A stretch of DNA of 64,000 nt from Setophaga petechia (Eukaryota; Chordata; Aves; Passeriformes; Parulidae): assembly GCA_024362935.1 (NCBI GenBank), contig JANCRA010000007.1, positions 12,154,503-12,218,502 of the forward strand. Reading direction: 5' to 3'. The notes beneath the pieces are model-generated. The model ran no database searches, was not told where the DNA came from, and was given only the letters and a program-made list of their open reading frames with translations. The position numbers and the translations under genes are program-made. Positions 25,480 to 36,850 of the stretch are shown here, in pieces (position 1 is the stretch's first letter; each line of letters opens with the position of its first letter).

Positions 25480-28400
25480 TCCCATGTCTGCAGTGTGCTG
25501 GCATGCAGGACTGGGTTCTAGCCTAAGTTTTAAATACTGAGCCCCAGGGCTGTTGCTTAGGAAGGCAAAGAATCCTTCATTCCTTGAACTCCCACCATTT
25601 TCCCCATCTCATTCCTCAAACACCATTTAACACATTGAGCCCTGTTCTGACTCATTTGACTCTCCCTCAACTCCTTTGCTCCCAAATTCCCACAGCTTGA
25701 CACCATCTCTATGGTCTGGGATGGGGTGGCCACTCAAATTTTCCCACTCAAACTTTGTTCTGTGGAAACTGCAGAGCAAACTTCTGTGAGGGCACTTCAG
25801 TCCTGTCCATGTCCAAATGCAAGCAGGACACAAACATTTTCCTGTCTCCCAAAGATGACCCATGAGAGGAGGGGGTCTGATGGTCCACCTGTAGATGAGA
25901 GAGGGCAGCTGTGCCCAGTGCCATGGGAAGCCCCTGTCACAGGATGAATTACAGCAAATTACTCAGTGCTGTGCAAAACCAGCACAACCACATACTTCTA
26001 CTCCTCTGTTAAACCTTTAACAAACTGATGGAAAAACTAGGAAAGTTAACCACGCCATGAAACCTTCATCAGACATACCATTAAATGCACCAAGGCTGCT
26101 TGGCTTGAATGTTTCTGATATTGCACTCCAATATTTCAAATTTTCAATCATTCTCACATAATTCAGATGTACATCCTCAAGGTATGAGATATATGACACT
26201 AACTTTCTAGGCTTCAGCTGAGAATCCCCTGCATTAATGCCGATATCTTGGAGATGTCCTAAAAGAATTAGGTTTATTGAAGAATCTATCCAGAGCTGAT
26301 AATATTTGCTCAAGATCTACAAAAAAATTCTGGGAAACCTATACTCAATATCTGAGAAAACTGATGAGTGATGATGTTATCTTCAGAAGGAGATTTCTTT
26401 TTCATATAAGAATTACAAAAATCCTTGCACTACTCCAATTCTCATAATGTTCACAATTGCAAGTCCTCTAATGACGTATAAAGTATTTCTGATTATCTTG
26501 CTCACTATATACGGGATAAATACGGGATAAATAATGCCCCAGATTGTCATTTCCATTTTTTTAAGGCTCCCCACAGATACATTCCTTGGCCATCTGTTCT
26601 CTGGACCTGCTGTAAATGGAGGTCTGCACCATGGCCAACCTGCTGAGACAGACAGCTACCCCTGGCTTCATGGCACTGCCCTTGCCTCCCAAGGAGGGCA
26701 TTTTTCAAGGAATTAATGACTGGAAACTGTCACAGGAAGCTATACAATAATGAATAATACCACAAAAGCAAGTGGGAAATTAGTATTTACTATTTCCCAT
26801 CATACAAGGCATAGGAAAATCAGTGTTATTATGAGGCAGCTCAAAAAAACAATCTAAAGAATGTACAAAACAAGAACATTTTGAAGCTCCTTATTCAGAT
26901 AGCACCAAGACCCAAAATACACATTGATCCAAAACAGAAGGAGAATAACTAATGGAAAACACATCCAACAACATCCACAAAAATTATTCATGTGCAGCTT
27001 CTGATTTGAGATATCCTGAAAGTACTACCCAGAAGCAAGAAAAATATTCCAAAGACAGGTTTTATATATGTGTAATGTTTCTTACCTTCACAGGTTACTG
27101 GCACAAGCAGGATGCTGAGCATGGAGAACTTTAAATCAAACTTAGGATCCCAGCAATTATATTTTGTTTGTTTTCAAAATTCTATACTTCAGAGTGAAAT
27201 AGATTAACTATTACTCCATCACCTCTCAAAAAACCTCTCCTCTATCCTAGGAGTTAAAGTGCTTTACTGCACAGTTATGAAAGTATCAACCACTCAACAG
27301 AACCATTGTATTTAGCCTTTTGAGCAATTTTTCTGACAGCATTTGACTGATTTCCTCCCTTTTTAAACATAACACTAAGGAGCTCTTTCTTAGTCACACA
27401 GGCCATATAAATTACAATGTCCACAGCTGAATCCAATTCAGAACTACATTACAGTTTCCAGACCTTCTCTACTTCTTGTTGTTTCTTAGATTTTGAGAGT
27501 ATCTCTTGATGCACCACTTCTCTCTTTCTGTAGCATCTGAACCCTTTCCACATTTAAGAATTCGTCTTTTGTTTAAGTTGAATACCTTGAAATTACCCAT
27601 TTCCAAGTTCAATCATCTCCCTTATGCTTTCAGCCTACTGTTCCTTTGCTTTAAAGAAATTTGGCTACCAGACAAATCAGACTACTGAGGCCAAGAAGGG
27701 AAAAGAATATTAATTCAGCAGAAAGTATCATCCTATACATCTAGTTCTCACTTGATAAAAATCATCTAGAGAGAAAAAAAGCCGAAAACACCTTACTTTT
27801 TTCTAACAATACAAAGATTAATCCAAAGGATAATACCTACTGCAATTTATGAATTAATATTATGTCAATCTACAGTCAGAAATTATTTTAGAAGAATACA
27901 ATTTTTATTAATTATCTTTAAAAAAATAATATACATGTGCTAATTATTAATTACTGTGCATTACCAAGTTATATTAAAATGACAACACAATCTCTTTAAA
28001 ACAAAGGTCAAATTCAGTTCCTTGCCTACTACTAAAATTATATTTTGCTTCACATACGGAGCTGTAAGAAAAAAATCTAAATTATGTGTTCCCAATAGAT
28101 GCAGATGCTGATAGATTAGCACTATCAAAACAAGAAATAAAGATGTCAGTGTTGCTAGACAACCACTTCTCTTTTTAACCCTACCAATGACGCAAGCTGT
28201 AAGAGCAGTGAGAAAAATTTGCTGTCATGCTTTAGGAACCTCTGCAGTTATATTTGTGATGATATTATTTTTTCTAGTTTTTTAAATATAAAAACAAACA
28301 TTTATAGTCAGCTTAAGTGACACCTTAGATTTGGCACTTACTGATAAAAATGCTATACATAAGGTTTCTGCGCTATAACAATTTCATTATGATATTAAAC

Positions 28401-29238
28401 TGATGCAATGCCAATTAAAAAGCATGGGGCTTAAAAGTCAGTTTAAATCTATTTTTATTAAAACATATGTATGGGACTTGAAAACATGTATTCTGTATCT
28501 ACTTGTATTATTTCTGATTATCTAGCTGATAGTAAACTACTGATTTTGCTAGTAGCTTCTCATAGTAGATAAGAAAGCATGATGAATTCATAGGCATACA
28601 GAAATCCTGATGCTCTCCAAGGTCATTCTATCTATTTCCAGCTCCCCTAATAAAAACCCTGTTAATGGAGAAACCAAATATTCAAGAGCTGAGGAATGGT
28701 AAAATTCCATTATAATAATTATTTTAACTCATCCCTGCTTGGGGGAAATTGCTACTGATACTATATACTGTGGAATGATTTAAACAATGGTAAATATATT
28801 GAGTAAACAGAGGATCAGCTCTGGAGGAAATGTTATATGTGATATATATAACCACAAAATATTTAAGTGCAGGTATTTTTTTCCTCTAGTATAGCTTTTT
28901 ATACATCACTAAAAATCGTCTAGAATTTTCCATTTTTGTTCTAGTCTCTGTCAGCAGAGACATGTCCAAAAAAGGTGTCCTACATCACTAAACTTGTTTC
29001 CCTACCCCTCTTCCAGATTTACATTGATCAATAACTGTAGGTATTGAAGAAAATGCACTAACACTCCTTCTCTCCCACAGGAACACACAATAAAATAATT
29101 ATTTAGTTGGAAGGAAAAAAAGATGGAAGGAAAAAACTCCTAAAGGGTTCTTTCTTTTCCTCCACCCCAACCTCTTGAGTTTGTGAGGGTTTCCAGGACG
29201 AGGTGAGAGATGATTTTGACTCTATATTTTTAGAAGGC
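25480..29238. other. noncoding DNA, no gene recognised
   Basis: Mostly AT-rich sequence, especially 27700-28900. An 11-bp tandem pair lies at 26510-26531. The stretch 28080-28250 is more complex and contains an imperfect RFX-like palindrome (GTTGCTAGACAAC, 28151-28163). No exon or repeat family is recognised. Confidence 0.6.
26510..26531. repeat. 11-bp tandem repeat, two copies
   Basis: TACGGGATAAA occurs twice in direct succession (26510-26520 and 26521-26531). It is short, perfect and carries a CpG in each unit. It probably arose by a slippage duplication. Confidence 0.9.
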
Positions 29239-29307
29239 TAATATATTATATTATATTATATGATATTGTATTGTATTGTATTGTATTATATTATATCATA
29301 TCATATT
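29239..29307. repeat. AT-rich pentanucleotide microsatellite
   Basis: An interrupted array of 5-base units: ATATT-type repeats, then four TATTG-type units, then ATATT/ATATC-type units. The symmetrical arrangement suggests that TATTG variants expanded inside an older ATATT array. It is likely length-polymorphic. Confidence 0.92.
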
Positions 29308-29310
29308 AAT

Positions 29311-32300
29311 CTAAAACTATACTAAAAAAAAAAGATACAGACAAAAAGCATAACAAAAATGAAAATAAAAACTTGTGACTGACTCTTCAGAGTCCAACAC
29401 ACCTGGATGTGATTACTCATTAAATTAAAACAATTCACATGTTAGAGAAAACAATTTTTAGGCTACATTCTAAAGCAACAAAACATGGAGAAGCTGAGGC
29501 TTCTCAGCTTCCCAGGAGAAAATCCTGAACAAAGAAATTTTTCCAGAAAATATGACAGTAACACCAGCCTTTGGTGGCAGTGTGGTTCACGTTCCAGAAA
29601 ATAATGTGCAAAAGGAAAGATGAAAGACAGTGTTACATGGAACCTATGAAAAATTTCAGACTCTTGTCTAAAATATGTTTTGTCTTGCACGTATTTTTTT
29701 CCCAGTCTCATTTTTGCATTGAGATTGTATTAGTTTGGTGCAGGCCAAGTCATTCAAGCAAGATTTTATCATCTTGCTGCTCATCAATCTCATGAAAATA
29801 CTGAATATTTACCTCTCCTGCTTCAGTATGTGAAATGACCTCAATAAACACTTTAGAAAAATAGATAAAAGTGCATTTTCATCTTGAAACTGGCCAAGAA
29901 AAATCAATTCTGCATAGATCAGGTTTATTAGACACAGGGAAACTGATAGCCTGTGGGTTTAATCTATGAAATTATACACACTCAAACATGCATCTCAGAC
30001 AGTAAAGCAACTCAACCAGGGTTCACAGGGAGATTTGCAAGTGTAGATTTTAAAGTTCTGTGTTAGTACCTTCTTTCATAATATCAATGAAAAAAAGTGT
30101 TTTTCAAATTATAATCCAAAAATCTGTCAGTTTTATTGCAGTTTCCAGCCCATATTCCAAAGCTGTGGAAACTTTTTCACAAGATCAGCTAGTTGGATTT
30201 CAGCTTTCCTTTTGTGCAGAGCTACATGCTCAGTACTAATGACTGCACAAAGGCTCAAAAATTTCATCCAGCTGAGACAGGCATACTACAAAGAGAGGTA
30301 AGCAGAATTTTGCAATGAATAGTAATAAAAAGTTAATCTATTGAACTTCCATGGTTATTTTTCTTTGTGGAAATAGAAGTGAAGTTTTTACGTCTCAGCA
30401 CATAATTCTGAGATGTTGGTTCTACTCCCATATTCTGGTTCTGTGAGTCACCTGAAGCATTGCCAACTTCTTTAATAAAAGCAAGTTGTCACCTTTCATG
30501 TTTAAACTGATGTAACAGTGAGAGCTACTAAGGGTCATTTATTCAACTGCATGACTGGATAAATGAACATTAGAGCCTGCAGAAGGCTTAATCTCCTAAA
30601 CATCAGATACAGTTTTCTCACATATAAACTGCCCTTTCATTTGAAGAAAGGATTTAGATTTAGATTACTTACCTCAATCTTTTTTGTAAATCACAAAGCA
30701 AAAATCATTACAAAAAACAAATTCTCAAATAACAGGAAGATTTAATGTCGTTTATATATATCTATTTTTTAACATCGTATGTGAGAAAAACCTCATTTCA
30801 TTTAAGACAATTTGACAGTTTTTAAAACCTATATTCAGATGTTTTATGCTGTTTTGCTGATGATATGGAAGACATACATTGTTGTAAAACAAAAAAAAAT
30901 GGTAGCCGACCCTTTGATCTTTCAGAAAAATCTTTCTTTCATAAAACAGACTTTCAAACAAAATAAAATTGATAAATAAGCAAGCCAAAACTATTGTTAT
31001 TTGCTGATATTATTAGAAATGAATTTAGCATCCAGGTATTTGAAAAGAAGCAGACACCAAAAAAGAAATAATGTGATGGGGATTCTTGAAACCTCTGGTT
31101 CAAACAGGGAAAGAACATTGAAGCAGGAAAAAATGACAAAAACCTCCCAGCCAAACTTGCTAATCAGTTAATTGAGAAATACTCACAGAGAAAACAAATT
31201 ATTCCTTCTAATCAAACATCATTTGCAGAAGAAATGAAATCACATTTAACTGAAAAATGGCACAAAACAAGGTGAACAAAAAGATAAATTTGAGATAATT
31301 GAAAAGATAATTGCAAAGTCAGGGAACAGAACATAGATTTGAGGTCTAATCAGTTTCTTGGACATTTTGAAGCATGGAAGAGTTGGTTCAACAAATTAAC
31401 CGCTAAGGTGGGGTACATGGAGACTAAGATTGGTAAATTTTATATCAATGTATTTTAAAGTTTCACATATTTTAAATTCATACAGGTCCTATTTGGAAAA
31501 AGAGCAATATTTTTTGCACAGGAAATATTACCATATTCCCTCCTTTTCTTTAGAAAGACTGTGTCTTTGAAGTCTCAAATGCTGATATTGTAAAATAAAT
31601 ATTAATGACATGTTTTATTTACAAAACAAATTCTCTTTTAAGTAAACAGATTAAAACTTTCATTGTATGCTGGAGAAATATTAGCTAGTTGGGGAATAAA
31701 AATAATAATAATGATTAAAAAAACTAAACCAAACAAACAAAATCACAAAAGAAAAATAAAGAACCCAACCAACACCTCTAACCCAATTTGTTTGGGCTTT
31801 GTGAGAAAGCCCTGAATCAAAGAACCTCTCCTGATTTATACTTTCTAACTTCAAAGCCTCTCCTAATACACACTTTCTGACCAGAAATTGTGAAATAATT
31901 TTTAATGCAGATGGACTGAATCTGGAATACAATGAAACACAGTATCAGTCAAAGAAAAGCAATGAAAGGGAAAAGCAATAAATTTTCCAAAAGCCTCCAC
32001 TGAAAGAGGTTGCCCATGCAAGATGTTTAATTAACTTCTTTTATTAAGTAAATTTACCTAATAAAGTAAACTGTTCACAGCTCCTGCATGTCCTGTTCCC
32101 ATGGGATGCTGATTCCTCAGCACAGAGAGCACAAACAGGACAGCAGCTGTGGCTGGGGCTGTCTGTCTGTCCCTGGAGAGCAGCACAGCCAAAATTCATC
32201 AGGACTGCTACAGCCCAGTCTTACAAACCGGGACATGTTCCACAGCTCTAAGCACAGATATTTTTGGTGGCAAAATTGAAAGTGGTGCTAATAAAGGCTT

Positions 32301-32550
32301 CTTAGCAGCCACGTGGTTTGTCTATGGCTAATAAAAGATGGCTTGATTCAAGTGGCTCCCTGGGTGTAGCTCTTCCTTTACATCTGTTCTGCTGAGCATC
32401 TGCTGTCCCTCCCCTGTAAATAAAAGGCCTGATGACAGCTGATCTTACCATCTTGGATAGAAAGATATATTTTTAGCCATGAACTAGCCAAATTATTAAC
32501 TATTATTTCTGAGTTATGTGCAAAATCAAAACTTTTACAGATCCAGCACA
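29311..32550. other. noncoding DNA, no gene recognised
   Basis: AT-rich sequence with short A and T runs and a small CAAA-rich stretch near 31715-31745. No exon or repeat family is recognised before the CR1 that starts at 32551. Confidence 0.6.
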
Positions 32551-32980
32551 TGGACCTGTTGCAGTGAGTCCAGGGGAGGCCACAGAGATGATCAGGGCCT
32601 GGAGCCAGGCTGAGAGAGCTGGGGATGGTCAGCATGGAGAAAAGGAGGCTCCAAGGACACCTCATTGCAGCCTTCCAGAACTGAGAGCAGCTTACAATAA
32701 AAGAGGGAGAGGGACTTTTTACACATGCAGATGGTGATAGGACAAGGGGGAATGGTTTAAAACTAAAAGGTGAGGGATTTAGGTTAGAAGTAAGGAGAAA
32801 TTCTTTATTCATATGGTGAGGAGGCACTGATGAGGCCCCAGCTCTGGAAGGGTTCAAGACCAGGTTGGATGGGCTCTGAGAGGAACCTGACCTAGTGAAG
32901 GTGCTCCTGCCCATGGCTGGGGGCTGAAGTAGATTATAATGTTAAGGTCCCTTCCAACCCAAACCATTCTATGATTCTAT
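32551..32980 (+). mobile_element. CR1 LINE fragment, 5'-truncated, with intact 3' end
   Basis: The sequence follows the CR1 3' region closely. It contains a GAGTCCAGGGGAGGCCACAG-like segment, a GCTGAGAGAGCTGGGG-like segment and a GTCCCTTCCAACCC stretch, and it ends in the tandem ATTCTATGATTCTAT that marks the 3' end of avian CR1 elements. About 430 bases remain, so it covers only the last part of ORF2 and the 3'UTR. CR1 inserts by target-primed reverse transcription and is usually 5'-truncated in this way. The long minus-strand open frame over this interval (32378-32914) is an antisense artefact. Confidence 0.93.
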
Positions 32981-35100
32981 TGTTCTCTGGTCTGGAAAGA
33001 GCTCTGGGCTGGCCAGACAGAAGGACTCCTCAAGCAGTTCCCAAAGCTGGATGGAAGTCCAGAGTTACTCAGTTTTAGTTATTGCTTCTCCCTGACCAGA
33101 ATAATAAGAGGAAATGGGAAATATTTGCCTCTGGGGCAAGCCTTGGATGTAAGAATAGCTCCACTTAACATTAATATTATGATTATTTTTCCACTACTTG
33201 AACTATTTTGGAAAGAGAATACAATGTTGTTGCATGCAGAAATAGCAGACAGATGTTTGGGGTAAACTTCTAAAACACTGAGGCTTATGTAAGTTATCAG
33301 CATTTAATTTTATACTTTATTCTTCTGATGTGTATCTGCATGATCCCCTCAGTGTATGAAGGACAAGGACAAGACAGAATTCAAACTGCTAGATGCCACA
33401 CTTGAGAAAAGTTAATAACTGCTTTGTTCAGTTTTAACTATCAATATCAATACCAATTAAAAGATGCATTTAAAAAATTATATAAACAACACACTAAGCA
33501 CAATGGTCCAGATTTCAAGTTCTGCAGATACCAAAATTAACACATGATCTGACAAAATTCTTCAGGTTTCTCCTTTTAGGGAAATTATCCAGACTATTTA
33601 TTTTTAAACTTTAAAATCTTACCATACTTAATAAAACAGTGATTGCACTTCTGCATTGAAAAAAAAAATTGATGCAAACTTACTCAGCAGCCAGGGGAAA
33701 GTATTTCTCTCTAGCACTCAAATATGCATGACAGGAATACAGTTGCACTTAAATATCTCTCACCATTCAATTAGGTAACTGAAAGAAACAGCCATGGCTT
33801 GTCTAACATATGTACAACTCTGGTCCTGATGAGGTTGGAAAGGCTCACACTACCATGTCTTCTGGGTCAAATTTGTGAAAATTAAAAATGGCATCAAATG
33901 CCGTAATTGGGCAAGGCTAAGAACCAGCACACTCAGGACTGTCACCATCAATCCAGCTGTCACCCTCTTTACACCTCTCTCCATTTCTGCCATTATATAG
34001 AATTATATTCCTGGTACTACAAACCATTTCTGACCAATATATGTAACAGTTGAGGATGAGACCTTTCAACAAGATTTCCCAATTCACAGTAAAAATAGAT
34101 GCATTGCACTTGGTTTAGAGTTAATTGCATGAACTATTATCAATTTTTGCTGTTACTCATATTTTTAATAGGGTCACTGACAATTATATTACATTTTAGA
34201 GGAAAAAATATTAGAAACACAGAATAAAACTTTCTTCCAAATTCCCCATTGTAAGACTATTTTTCACCTTTGCCAAACTCTAATCAGCTTGACTGTGATT
34301 TTCTAGACTGAGCACTTTTCTGAAAAGATTTGTGTGTGTTCATGTATGTTCACGTGCAAGGGGAAAAAAGAGAAAATACAGTTTTCCCTTTTAAAAAGTC
34401 ATATTATAACTTTGACACAAACCCAGTCTAGCAGACCCATCATGTGCATTGCAGAGTAGTGGTTTTGCTTTGATTAATAACTCCATAAAAATTAACCTTC
34501 TATGAACCTTACAGCTTTTCAGTTAACAGAACTCAGTTTAGGTTTGCAAGGGAACTTCCCTGAAGAAGCTTTTTTCCTAGTTAGTCTCAGATAGGATTTA
34601 CTACCATATAAATAAAACTTAGAAGAAAGTGAACTATTCTAATTAGATAGTTCATTAATCTGTTCTTGAAAGATATTTTAGGAGCATGTGCAAGGAAGTT
34701 TCCTCCTTACATACAAGCTTATTCAAGCTTACAAACAAACCAGTGAATTTGCAATGAATAAAATATGACATTATTTTGACATAAATATCAATACAGGAAA
34801 ATAAATTATGTAAAAGATGACAAATATAATTTGATTTATAAAAATATTAAGAATGAGGGAGCATTTCTGCTCCTAAAACCACACTATGGATAAACCAGAG
34901 TCAATTTATATAATAGGCCCTTAGGGAAGATTACATAGAGGGGCTTCTGGAGGAAATCTGAGACAGCTTTACATATCAGGACAAATATAAGCACCTAGAT
35001 ACCTCCGTATTATAACTAGAGGCACAAAAAGAACCAAGATTTGTGTTCTAGAAGAATAGTTTTCCAGGTGGAAATGAAATGAAAGAGAGCAGAAGGAGGG
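32981..35100. other. noncoding DNA, no gene recognised
   Basis: AT-rich unique-looking sequence. An A9 run lies near 33660. No exon, RNA gene or repeat family is recognised. Confidence 0.6.
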
Positions 35101-35640
35101 GTAAAAATGAATAAAGATAACCCAGATATTTATTTTGAAATTGACAAATGCCTTTCCTTTTTTGTTAGACTGGCTTTGGAGAAAAGCAGTCTTATGCTGG
35201 AAAATATTATTAGATGGAGTAACAGCAAGTTGTTTTGGAAAAAAAAGGATCAATGGTACACTTTGGATGTCAAAAAAGATGAGACAAATACCACATTTTT
35301 AAATTGCAGTAGGAAAGATAATAATTGTGGAAAGTCAAGCTAGAAGAAGTCTGGAAATTAGACTGAAACAATTATCAGTAGTCACACATTTGGAAGATGA
35401 CCAGGAAAAGTTAAATAAATCCTTTGCCTTTTTTCTATGCTGGTGAAGGATAGACTGGTGAAACAGCAAGTGAAGCATCTGTGTACTGAAATGGAGCCAT
35501 CCACATGGGTGTGGAAGCAAAACTTAAAAAAGAAGCATGAGGGTAACAGTCCTGGATGACCCCTGGCCCAGATTGCAAAGGAGCTAATATGTGAAATTAT
35601 AAATGCATAAACAAGGTTTGCAAATAACATTAACTAACCT
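35100..35640 (+). mobile_element. possible decayed CR1-type LINE
   Basis: The order and wording of parts of this stretch recall the region of CR1-family ORF2 upstream of the reverse transcriptase: an AATAAATCCTTTGCCTT-like segment near 35415, and a segment near 35550-35610 resembling the 'pattern then GGAGCTAAT' part. Divergence is high and no catalytic motif is visible, so this may be chance similarity. A 78-codon open frame at 35107-35343 has no recognised domain. Confidence 0.3.
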
Positions 35641-36469
35641 GCTCTGCAGGTCTCTAGCATGACTAGAGAAGAGAAAAAATCACACACTTAACAAACTTAA
35701 CAAGCCTGTTAAGAAACTGAGATTACATAGTCTGGCTTCAATAATATGTAATCTTCAGGGGAAAGCAGATAGATTTAGGAGTAAATCTATAATTTAAAAG
35801 GGCGAATTATTTCAAAATAGTATTTTACCCTAAAACCAGAAAACCTTCTATCACTGTCACTTCAATACATCTATTCAGTAAGCTTGAAAAAATTTCACTC
35901 CTTTAATGAATGCATTGCACCAATTCTAAGGTACCCCATACTCCAAGCAGATATTTCTCAGTCCTGTATTTCCTGTTCAAAAATCAGATCTTAAGCACGT
36001 AAAACCAGAATCATCTGGCACTTGAAATTTTCCCAGGAACTTTACTTGCATTGGAAAGGAGCCTGATGCCATGGTGACTGGGCTATGCTGTCACTGTGAT
36101 GCCTCATGTATCCAACAGGAAGGCAGGGAATCTCTAAAAGGCTGAGCCACTGGGAGGGGTGGAGGAAGGGACAGAAAGAGAGAGTCAACAGAAAGTAAAT
36201 GAAGGACAGACATGCAAATCAATGTGAACTTTACTAGGATTTTAAAACAAAGTCACAGATAAGTTTCTTTATCATGACAAAGGGTGGGTTTACTCAGAAA
36301 TAACAGCAAGCTCTAAACCACTGCTAGTGTTGTTAAAATAGAATATGTCTTTCAGGTGGTTACCCTATTTCTGGATTTATTTTTTTTTAACCAAACTCAG
36401 TTGTTCTGTATTGCTGTGACCTGGGAGGCCAGACTTCAGTCAAAGCAGGCATCCCTGTGTGATTGCTCC
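35641..36469. other. noncoding DNA, no gene recognised
   Basis: Unique-looking AT-rich sequence with a purine-rich stretch at about 36145-36185. No exon or repeat is recognised. Confidence 0.6.
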
Positions 36470-36850
36470 AGCTCTCCTCAAGTCTCACGCAATTAAAAGC
36501 GTCAATAGTGACACACATTAATGACAAAAGTTAATGCAAGGGTTAATTGAGAGCATCTCCCTCACAGGCCATTTCCCAGCACTAATAGCACGGAAAGCAG
36601 CCGTTAATATGTAATTAAATTTCCAGGATGCACGGGCTATCAAAACCAGGTAGCTGGAACCCTTCTTCACACCTTTTAACCTCTCATTACCTCTGGAGCC
36701 CAAAATAGCCGCTGTGCTTGGCAATTCTGTGCTAACACCTTCCCCTACAAAAGCAAACTGGCCAGCACCAAGGACCAATTCTGCAGCAACAAAAGCCAGC
36801 TGGCTGAAGCAAGCTGCATTTTCTAAGCATTACTTGTCAGGGAGATACCA
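36470..36850. promoter_or_regulatory. candidate conserved noncoding element
   Basis: The stretch has moderate GC content with many homeodomain-type words (AATTAAAAG, ATTAATGAC, GTTAATTGAG, GTAATTAAAT) and more CpG than the flanks, and it lacks repeats or a meaningful open frame. It reads like an enhancer or other conserved noncoding element. The call rests on composition alone. Confidence 0.27.

Noticed and set aside
28151..28163. GTTGCTAGACAAC as a second RFX X-box
   Set aside because: The 3' half-site deviates from RGYAAC, so it is only an imperfect palindrome.
32378..32914. 178-codon minus-strand open frame
   Set aside because: It is the antisense of a + strand CR1 element, so the frame is incidental.
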